From assembly GCA_020854785.1 (NCBI GenBank), contig JAHFZE010000087.1, positions 1-6,963 on the forward strand: DNA of 6,963 nucleotides, given 5' to 3'. A model generated the notes under the pieces. That model was not told the DNA's origin, did not search any database, and was given only the letters and a program-made list of their open reading frames with translations. The position numbers and the translations under genes are program-made. Each line of letters begins with the position of its first letter. The stretch's first letter is position 1. Source of the DNA: Methanomethylovorans sp. (GTDB taxonomy: Archaea > Halobacteriota > Methanosarcinia > Methanosarcinales > Methanosarcinaceae). Shown here in pieces: positions 1-4,709 of the stretch.

Positions 1-86
1 ACAGGCTTATAGAATGGCTTACTCCTCCCACTGAAAAGGGTAAGATACTTTTCGAACCGGATATAGAGGATGTGGAAACTACATGA
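1..86 (+). CDS. C-terminal end of an unidentified protein (5' truncated by window edge)
   Basis: An open frame enters from the left edge (first full codon at base 3) and ends at TGA 84-86. It gives 27 residues, starting RLIEWLTPPTEKGKILFEPD and ending in an acidic tail, DVETT. The stop overlaps the next gene's start in an ATGA arrangement (83-86). That is the usual sign of translational coupling, so this is probably the upstream member of an operon with the TIM-barrel gene. I do not recognise the family from this tail and assign no function. The main support for it being real is the overlap and the protein-like composition. Confidence 0.6.
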   Translation, partial: RLIEWLTPPTEKGKILFEPDIEDVETT

Positions 87-856
87 AATTAAGGAATCTG
101 AGCTTTTCCTCCAGAGCAGATACAGGACATTCTTTTATCTGGGTCTACCAGCTTGAAGATATGGGATATACCGGCTGGGAGATAGTACAGGAAGGTTCCC
201 ATACCCTGCATAACGGGAATCTCGGTAAGGTCCGTGAGATCCGGGATACGACAGATATGAAGATCACAATGCATCTACCTTTTTCGGATATGAACCTGGC
301 AGGTCTTAACGATGGTATACGCAATGAAGCATTAAGGCAGATGTATCGTTGCCTTGAACTTGGAAATGAGATCGTGGAGCTGGCGGTGGTGCATCCCGGT
401 TACCTCTCTCCTTACGGTTCTCAGTTTCCTGAAAGGGCCTGGCAGACCCATATAGGGTCCATCCAGGATGTATGCGACACTGCCGCAGAGTATGGTATCA
501 CGATAGCTGTGGAGAATATGCCGGAAATGCCCAAGATATTCGGCAAATACCCCGATGAGATGCTCAGGACCCTTGAGGAAGTCAACAGGGACAATGTGGG
601 CATGACCCTGGATGTAGGCCATGCTAACACTGCAGGGGTTGTAGATGAGTTCCTCGAAAATTGCAAGGACCAGATCCTGCACATGCACATACATGATAAC
701 CATGGAAGATCAGATGAACACCTGCCTCTGGGAAGGGGAACAGTGCAGTGGAAAAAGGTCATGGAAAGCCTTAAGGGCTACAATGGCAGACTTGTAACTG
801 AAATGGCAACCCTTCAAGAAGGTGAAGAGTGCATTGCGTATCTTCAGAGTCTTTGA
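83..856 (+). CDS. Sugar phosphate isomerase/epimerase-like TIM-barrel protein (AP endonuclease family 2 superfamily)
   Basis: A 257-residue soluble protein of the xylose isomerase-like / endonuclease IV TIM-barrel superfamily. Motifs sit at the ends of successive strands: MHLPF with H64, VVHPG with H104, AVENMPE with E144, LDVGHAN with D177 and H180, MHIHDNH with H202, a DEH triplet with D211 and H213, and TEM with E240. Order and spacing resemble the nine metal ligands of endonuclease IV (His, His, Glu, Asp, His, His, Asp, His, Glu), so a divalent-metal site is very likely. It is shorter than typical endonuclease IV (about 280 residues). Relatives of this size are usually annotated as sugar phosphate isomerases/epimerases (IolE-like), whose substrates are mostly unknown. 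The ATG at 83 overlaps the preceding stop codon. Only a weak GAGG lies upstream (66-69), so coupled translation is likely. The superfamily is clear. Whether it acts on sugars or abasic DNA cannot be settled here. Confidence 0.85.
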   Translation: MKLRNLSFSSRADTGHSFIWVYQLEDMGYTGWEIVQEGSHTLHNGNLGKVREIRDTTDMKITMHLPFSDMNLAGLNDGIRNEALRQMYRCLELGNEIVELAVVHPGYLSPYGSQFPERAWQTHIGSIQDVCDTAAEYGITIAVENMPEMPKIFGKYPDEMLRTLEEVNRDNVGMTLDVGHANTAGVVDEFLENCKDQILHMHIHDNHGRSDEHLPLGRGTVQWKKVMESLKGYNGRLVTEMATLQEGEECIAYLQSL

Positions 857-880
857 ATAACAAAATCCTTATTTTTCCTA
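857..880 (+). terminator. Probable T-run transcription terminator after the TIM-barrel gene
   Basis: After the stop codon the plus strand holds a T5 run at 872-876 within a pyrimidine-rich stretch, with no obvious hairpin. Archaeal RNA polymerase commonly terminates at such T-runs. The run reaches the stop codon (878-880) of the convergent ribbon-helix-helix gene, so the two transcripts probably overlap slightly at their 3' ends. Confidence 0.45.
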
Positions 881-1048
881 TTCCTTCACCCTGCCGTGCC
901 TTTTATCAATCTCGTCCATCATGTCCAGCATCTTGCGGATAGCTGTCCTGATGGCATCTGACTGGTTAACGAATTTCTTGTCGTCCCCTACGTGCCTGTT
1001 CAGGTCGTCCAGTAACTCCTGAGGGATCTCCACGCTTACTTTTGGCAT
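878..1048 (-). CDS. Small ribbon-helix-helix (CopG/Arc type) DNA-binding protein
   Basis: A 56-residue protein, ATG at 1048-1046 and TAG at 880-878. The N-terminus MPKVSVEIPQELLDDLNRHV has the alternating pattern of a ribbon-helix-helix beta strand (KVSVEIP) followed by helix 1. Next come the turn FVNQSDAIRTAIRKML, matching the family's 'S-x-A-I-R-x-A-I' helix 2, and a charged tail (MMDEIDKRHGRVKE). Such proteins dimerise and bind DNA through the paired strands; they act as repressors or as antitoxins. A strong Shine-Dalgarno sequence, AAGGTGA (1060-1054), lies 5 bases before the ATG. No toxin-like gene sits beside it: the downstream neighbour is convergent and upstream is tRNA-Lys. A stand-alone transcriptional regulator is therefore more likely than an antitoxin. 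The target is unknown; autoregulation is only a guess. Confidence 0.88.
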   Translation of the reverse strand: MPKVSVEIPQELLDDLNRHVGDDKKFVNQSDAIRTAIRKMLDMMDEIDKRHGRVKE

Positions 1049-1085
1049 TCGGTTCACCTTGTGAATATAGAAAGTTCATAGGATC

Positions 1086-1097
1086 TATGTATTTTAA
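1086..1097 (-). promoter_or_regulatory. Candidate TATA box for the ribbon-helix-helix gene
   Basis: On the minus strand this reads TTAAAATACATA, preceded by GAGAACC. With an archaeal spacing of about 26 bases from the TATA centre, transcription would start near 1067. That gives a leader of roughly 20 bases, just enough to carry the AAGGTGA ribosome binding site at 1060-1054. The good geometry supports the gene having its own promoter separate from tRNA-Lys. Confidence 0.5.
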
Positions 1098-1148
1098 GGT
1101 TCTCACTCGGAGATCATAAAAAACGAACAGGATAAAATTATAAGAAGT

Positions 1149-1153
1149 AAAAA
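1149..1153 (-). terminator. T5 terminator downstream of tRNA-Lys
   Basis: On the minus strand, TTTTT lies six to ten bases after the encoded CCA end of the tRNA, followed by more T-rich sequence. This is a typical archaeal termination signal for a stand-alone tRNA gene. Confidence 0.5.
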
Positions 1154-1158
1154 TAGAT

Positions 1159-1235
1159 TGGCGAGCCGGAAGGGAGTTGAACCCCTGGCCTACGGATTAA
1201 GAGTCCGTCGCTCTGCCTGGCTAAGCTACCGGCCC
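1159..1235 (-). tRNA. tRNA-Lys (anticodon CTT)
   Basis: A complete 77-base cloverleaf including an encoded CCA (1161-1159). The acceptor arm pairs GGGCCGG with CCGGCTC (one G-U pair). The D arm is TAGCTTAGCCAGGCAGAGC-like. The anticodon stem ACGGA/TCCGT encloses the loop CTCTTAA with anticodon CTT, which reads AAG lysine codons. The variable loop has 5 bases. The T arm AGGGG/CCCTT encloses TTCAACT. The discriminator base is G. There is no intron. It lies on the same strand as, and downstream of, the HerA-like gene, but it has its own promoter-like element. The identity is clear from the anticodon and fold. Confidence 0.97.
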
Positions 1236-1276
1236 ATCTTGTTTACTGACGTGATGCCTCCATACGTATTTGCTCA

Positions 1277-1290
1277 ATATATACATTTCG
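1277..1290 (-). promoter_or_regulatory. BRE/TATA promoter of tRNA-Lys
   Basis: The minus strand reads CGAAATGTATATAT: a BRE-like CGAAA (1290-1286) followed directly by a TATA element (1284-1277). The element's centre is about 45 bases before the mature tRNA 5' end. Transcription would then begin near 1254 and leave a roughly 19-base 5' leader for RNase P to remove. This is a good match to the archaeal consensus. Confidence 0.6.
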
Positions 1291-1337
1291 GTTTGAATGT
1301 ATTATCTGATCTATTAGTAGGGGAAAATAATTATCGA

Positions 1338-1365
1338 TAGTGAAGAGTTTATATATGCTTCACTA
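1338..1365 (-). terminator. Hairpin across the herA-like stop codon followed by a T-rich tract
   Basis: A perfect 8-base inverted repeat, TAGTGAAG at 1338-1345 and CTTCACTA at 1358-1365, has a 12-base loop. The loop contains the TAA stop codon (1351-1349) of the HerA-like gene. On the minus strand it is followed by AT-rich sequence including TTATTTTCCCC (1330-1320). It could mark or protect the 3' end of the nuclease/ATPase mRNA. Classical hairpin terminators are not the main archaeal mechanism, so its role is uncertain. Confidence 0.4.
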
Positions 1366-3175
1366 CGCAGTCCTGCACTCCCATTATTTCGACCATGTCG
1401 CTATTGTCTGGACTGTGCACTATCATCTGCCCTTTTTTCAGGTATGGAATCCGCTTTTCATACTCTTTTTTAACCTTCAGTGCCCCGATAGCAGCATCAT
1501 TTGTTAAGTTAAGTATGATGCGTGTGTTGATCTGTTTGAACACTATGTCATCAATGTCCTGAGGATCCTGGGTGATAAGGAACAGTCCTAATCCTTCTTT
1601 CCTTCCCTGCCGTGCGGCTTCTGCGAACTTGGACACTATCCTCCTGCTGTGCTCGCCTGAGGTGCTGGCAAGATACCTGTGGGCTTCATCAAGAGCCAGG
1701 ATAATGGGAGTTTCCTTAACGGCAGTTTCTCCAGGTGTGTTAAGCTTAGTACTTAATTTATTATCCACTATTATCGTCATCAAAGTGAGGGTTATCAGAT
1801 CCCGTATACGTGTGTTGCTGATGTATTCAGTAGGGAACACGCTCACATGTCCAGGTTTTATTATCTCTTCCAACATCTGGTCTATGGGTCTTGCAGGCTG
1901 GTCGAACACCCTTCTAAGAGCCTTGTCCCTTACTCTGCGGACTATGCCATCATAGGAAGCTTCGTGTATCTTACCACTTTCTACATAATTGTCTCTTGTA
2001 AGATCGTCGCTGATATGGTCCAAAAAGCGATCATATGTGTGATCTCCAGCCATTTTGAAGAAATCATCCAGAAGCAATTCCACACCCTGGTATTGGAGTT
2101 CCGTCATGCCTACCGGCGCCATGAGCCAGGAATTATTCTTCACCATCTCGAAAGGTATGGTAAATTCCATTTGTTGTGCTCTAGAGCGGCCATTATATGA
2201 CTGACCATCCACCTTTGCCACCAAGGTGCGGGTATTGGCACATCCTCCAAAATACACTTTCTCAGACCTGAAACTGAACTCAGCATCTGCTGTAAGTTCA
2301 GGATTATCCTCTAACATCTGGGAATACTCATCCTGCGGGTCAAGTATCACAAGGCAGGGGTTTTTTCTGGCACCTGTTCCCCTCACATTGTAGCGGTTCT
2401 CTTGTGCCATGAACTGTCTTAGGACATTCTTTGTAAGGAATGTTTTACCTGTTCCTGTGCTGCCACATACCAGCATGTGCCTGAACACAAGAGGATCACC
2501 CATAGAATAGTCATTACGCAGGTAATATGGTACATTAGGAGGTACCGCATGGGTCTTTACCACCTCGCCCCCTACGCTCAGATGCCCCAGGAAGATGCCT
2601 TCTCTGGGAATGTTAAGCCCTGTCTGGATCTTAAGCTTATCTTTAACGGGCAATATGGAGGTGTTGGGTCGGGGTATGCGGTCGCTCATACGCCGGGCCA
2701 ATGATCCATTGCCTTTAGAATAAAGGATACATATCGGGTCCAGGTAAGCCAGGAACTTGTAATCTACTTCATCTGTAGTGTTGGACCTTAGCATCCTGCG
2801 AGAGTGTATCTCCGTGGCATCATCTACTGCATACTCCTGTTTGTACTGCATTTTCCATATACGGGCAAACAGATCCTCTTCACCGTAGGGTACGATCACA
2901 TACGTTCCAAGCCGTACATTTCCTCTTTTTTCCGTGTTGATGTATCCTGTAATAGTTGCTCCTGATTCAGTTATCTCCAGAGGCTCTATACCTGTGGTTA
3001 TGATACCAAATGCTTCTTCTGTATCGTCTTTTGTATAAGGATAACTCTCTTCAGGGACCTCATATTCTTCGAAGCTGAACTTCTCCTCAATAGTTGTTTC
3101 CCCAGTTTCGGCAACATTTCTACTGTCTGTTTTCCCTGAAGAAACATAGGCAAGTATATCTTTATCCATTCTCAT
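1349..3175 (-). CDS. HerA-like hexameric DNA translocase ATPase
   Basis: A 608-residue P-loop ATPase of the HerA/FtsK superfamily (DUF87 type). Order of parts: an acidic tail of about 55 residues; a HAS-barrel-like beta domain (about 56-150); then the RecA-like motor. The motor has Walker A GSTGTGKT at 238-245, an ILDPQDEY motif at 278-284, Walker B IILALDEAHR with D496/E497, a basic ARQGRKEGLG stretch at 521-530 in the usual position of an arginine finger, and a sensor-like LITQDPQD around 534-540. The C-terminus (YEKRIPYLKKGQMIVHSPD) resembles HerA. Family members form hexameric rings that pump duplex DNA to the NurA nuclease during end resection. The upstream gene is NurA-like and its stop codon (3164-3162) lies inside this gene, so translation is probably coupled. 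The ATG at 3175 was chosen; a second ATG two codons later is possible. The acidic N-terminal tail is longer than in compact HerA proteins. Confidence 0.9.
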   Translation of the reverse strand: MRMDKDILAYVSSGKTDSRNVAETGETTIEEKFSFEEYEVPEESYPYTKDDTEEAFGIITTGIEPLEITESGATITGYINTEKRGNVRLGTYVIVPYGEEDLFARIWKMQYKQEYAVDDATEIHSRRMLRSNTTDEVDYKFLAYLDPICILYSKGNGSLARRMSDRIPRPNTSILPVKDKLKIQTGLNIPREGIFLGHLSVGGEVVKTHAVPPNVPYYLRNDYSMGDPLVFRHMLVCGSTGTGKTFLTKNVLRQFMAQENRYNVRGTGARKNPCLVILDPQDEYSQMLEDNPELTADAEFSFRSEKVYFGGCANTRTLVAKVDGQSYNGRSRAQQMEFTIPFEMVKNNSWLMAPVGMTELQYQGVELLLDDFFKMAGDHTYDRFLDHISDDLTRDNYVESGKIHEASYDGIVRRVRDKALRRVFDQPARPIDQMLEEIIKPGHVSVFPTEYISNTRIRDLITLTLMTIIVDNKLSTKLNTPGETAVKETPIILALDEAHRYLASTSGEHSRRIVSKFAEAARQGRKEGLGLFLITQDPQDIDDIVFKQINTRIILNLTNDAAIGALKVKKEYEKRIPYLKKGQMIVHSPDNSDMVEIMGVQDCVVKHI

Positions 3176-4445
3176 CGTATTCGCCCCATCTTGTCTCGTT
3201 GTAGCTGGTATCTACCCGGGAGTACCTGAACCTGTCGACAATTTGTTTCCTTTCCGATACCTGTATCTTTGCAATGGAGTCTGCTTTCTTCAGTGTGTTC
3301 GGTATCTCGCTTACTGCGATATCATACAGCACCTTCCTTGTAATGATATCCCTTATCCTTTCGTCCCGGGTAAGTCCGTATGGAGCTTCTATCTTAAATA
3401 GCAGGTTCTTTGAAGGGACGTATACCACAAAAAACGTTAGTGAATAGTATTCACGTGGATGCTTTGCCCTTAGTTTCTCTTTGACCAAAGGCGATGTGGT
3501 TCCAAGTATCCTTTCGTAGAACTGATTGGGCTGCATGAACCAGTTAGTGTAAGTTATGTACCGATTGCTTATGCTTTTTTCTTCCCTGTCCCACGGGAGA
3601 GAAAGCAGGTTTTTGAAGAACTGTGCATCCATTACCCAGGGTAGGTCTTTAATGCCTTCTTTCCTTAGGGTCTGCATGATCTGCATGTCCTCGGGATTCT
3701 TTACAAAACCAATATAAGGAAATTTTTTGTCAATGTGATGTTCCACGATTTTTATATAGTTTTGAAGGATGCGTTCTGTATGAGGATCGTAAAGCAGGTT
3801 TACATCCTCTGATCCCACTACCATCCAGTACATGAGATGCTTTGGATAGATAGGTCCGTCCATAATAAAAAATCCCCGGGGGTCAAGTTCATCCTGCAAC
3901 CACAGGATGTGTTCTGATTCAGAGAGGTACAGGGCTATGTCATGTACTATCCTGTCGATGCGTTTGCTCAGAAGGCCTGGTGCTATGCGAATGATCTGGC
4001 AACGGCTCGCTCCGTGATCAACTATCTCCCAATTGTCAGTGATGTCGATATTTACACTATAACTGGGGGTATAAGTGGCAGCAACTATTGTCCTCCTGTT
4101 GTGGAGTTCCAGGTCAGTAGGTGTTGAGGCCATGGCACAATGACAGAAATCCACGTAAAGGCCATTATCAAAGGACCTTGTGGTTGTGCTCCCGCTGTCG
4201 CATGAATAGGTAACAGGAAAAGGATCCTGGCTCAGAGCCATCTTCTCTATGCTTACTCTTCCTCTTTTTAACCTTCCGATGGACTTGAGCACTACCTGTC
4301 CATTGTGTTTCAACTCCTTGAGTCTTTCTAATATATCTATTACACTGCCGGTTTCATCTTTTTCCATCTTTTCCGGTTTCAGGCATCTGTCAATACGATC
4401 TGCAAGTTCGGATATGGCTTTTATGTGGACCGGTTCAAGGGTCAT
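3162..4445 (-). CDS. NurA-domain nuclease, partner of the HerA-like ATPase
   Basis: A 427-residue protein recognised from NurA-like motifs and its HerA partner. TYSCDSGST (79-87) matches the first NurA motif, where an Asp (D83) followed by a small-residue turn binds metal. FFIMDGPIYP (192-201, with D196) matches the second, DGP-type motif. IGFVKNPED (245-253) and a late FKIEAPYG (350-357) match later conserved strands of the RNase H-like fold. NurA proteins are Mn-dependent 5'-3' exonucleases/endonucleases that work with HerA on broken DNA ends, often with Mre11-Rad50. The first 75 residues are helical and highly charged, possibly a dimerisation or HerA-contact segment. It overlaps the HerA-like gene by 14 bases. 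The ATG at 4445 has no visible ribosome binding site, but a TATA box lies about 28 bases upstream, so a leaderless mRNA is expected. Overall divergence keeps this below certainty. Confidence 0.82.
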   Translation of the reverse strand: MTLEPVHIKAISELADRIDRCLKPEKMEKDETGSVIDILERLKELKHNGQVVLKSIGRLKRGRVSIEKMALSQDPFPVTYSCDSGSTTTRSFDNGLYVDFCHCAMASTPTDLELHNRRTIVAATYTPSYSVNIDITDNWEIVDHGASRCQIIRIAPGLLSKRIDRIVHDIALYLSESEHILWLQDELDPRGFFIMDGPIYPKHLMYWMVVGSEDVNLLYDPHTERILQNYIKIVEHHIDKKFPYIGFVKNPEDMQIMQTLRKEGIKDLPWVMDAQFFKNLLSLPWDREEKSISNRYITYTNWFMQPNQFYERILGTTSPLVKEKLRAKHPREYYSLTFFVVYVPSKNLLFKIEAPYGLTRDERIRDIITRKVLYDIAVSEIPNTLKKADSIAKIQVSERKQIVDRFRYSRVDTSYNETRWGEYDENG

Positions 4446-4470
4446 GCAACATAATTGACACTGATGAGAG

Positions 4471-4480
4471 ATATATATTG
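4471..4480 (-). promoter_or_regulatory. TATA box of the nurA/herA-like operon
   Basis: The minus strand reads CAATATATAT, centred near 4474. A start site about 26-27 bases downstream falls at roughly 4447-4448, two or three bases before the nuclease ATG at 4445. No Shine-Dalgarno-like sequence precedes that ATG, so the leaderless geometry is consistent on both counts. Confidence 0.6.
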
Positions 4481-4582
4481 GGTCAGGATAGTACAGAGCT
4501 TTATTTCCCGGAATCTAAAAATTTGATCGTTAGTCTCATGTTAAATCAACTAAACTTGTCTTTTTGTAAAGAGGATTTTTTT

Positions 4583-4597
4583 GAAAGATTTAAATAC
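4583..4597 (+). promoter_or_regulatory. BRE/TATA promoter candidate for the symporter gene
   Basis: GAAAGATTTAAATAC combines a BRE-like purine stretch (GAAAG) with TTTAAATA (4589-4596), close to the archaeal consensus. Transcription would start near 4619, leaving a leader of about 90 bases. A second, weaker candidate lies closer to the gene (GGAAAGATAAAT at 4666-4677), which would give a short leader of about 10-20 bases. Which one is used cannot be decided from sequence. Confidence 0.5.
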
Positions 4598-4697
4598 AAC
4601 CCCAGAGAAAATGTCTACAATCACTCTATAACTCAATTAAGAAGTTATTACATATTAGAAAAATCGGAAAGATAAATCAATTATAATAGATTAAAGC

Positions 4698-4703
4698 GAG
4701 GTA
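4698..4703 (+). promoter_or_regulatory. Ribosome binding site of the symporter gene
   Basis: GAGGTA lies 6 bases before the ATG at 4710 and matches the anti-Shine-Dalgarno sequence. This supports that start over later in-frame methionines such as codon 8, which would shorten the first membrane helix. Confidence 0.7.
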
Positions 4704-4709
4704 GTAATT

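Larger units (their letters stand above)
4446..4709. other. AT-rich divergent intergenic region between the nuclease and symporter genes
   Basis: These 264 bases separate two divergent genes and hold a promoter for each. A TTG-started open frame (4478-4675, 65 codons) crosses them, but it has no ribosome binding site, low-complexity AT-rich codons and an overlap with the nuclease promoter. I do not consider it a gene. A short inverted repeat, ATAACT (4628-4633) with AGTTAT (4643-4648), lies in the predicted symporter leader and could be chance. No RNA gene is recognisable. Confidence 0.6.

Noticed and set aside
878..1048. Toxin-antitoxin module
   Set aside because: The ribbon-helix-helix protein could be an antitoxin by fold, but no RelE, MazF or PIN-like gene is adjacent on either side.
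1159..1235. tRNA-Lys as a possible integration (att) site for a mobile element
   Set aside because: No second copy of the tRNA 3' end, integrase gene or composition change was seen within the window.
1158..1340. A plus-strand open frame of 60 codons
   Set aside because: Its first 78 bases are the complement of tRNA-Lys and the rest covers the tRNA promoter; there is no ribosome binding site. It is not a gene.
4478..4675. A 65-codon plus-strand frame starting with TTG
   Set aside because: No ribosome binding site, AT-driven composition, and it overlaps the nuclease promoter and the symporter promoter. Better explained as intergenic sequence.
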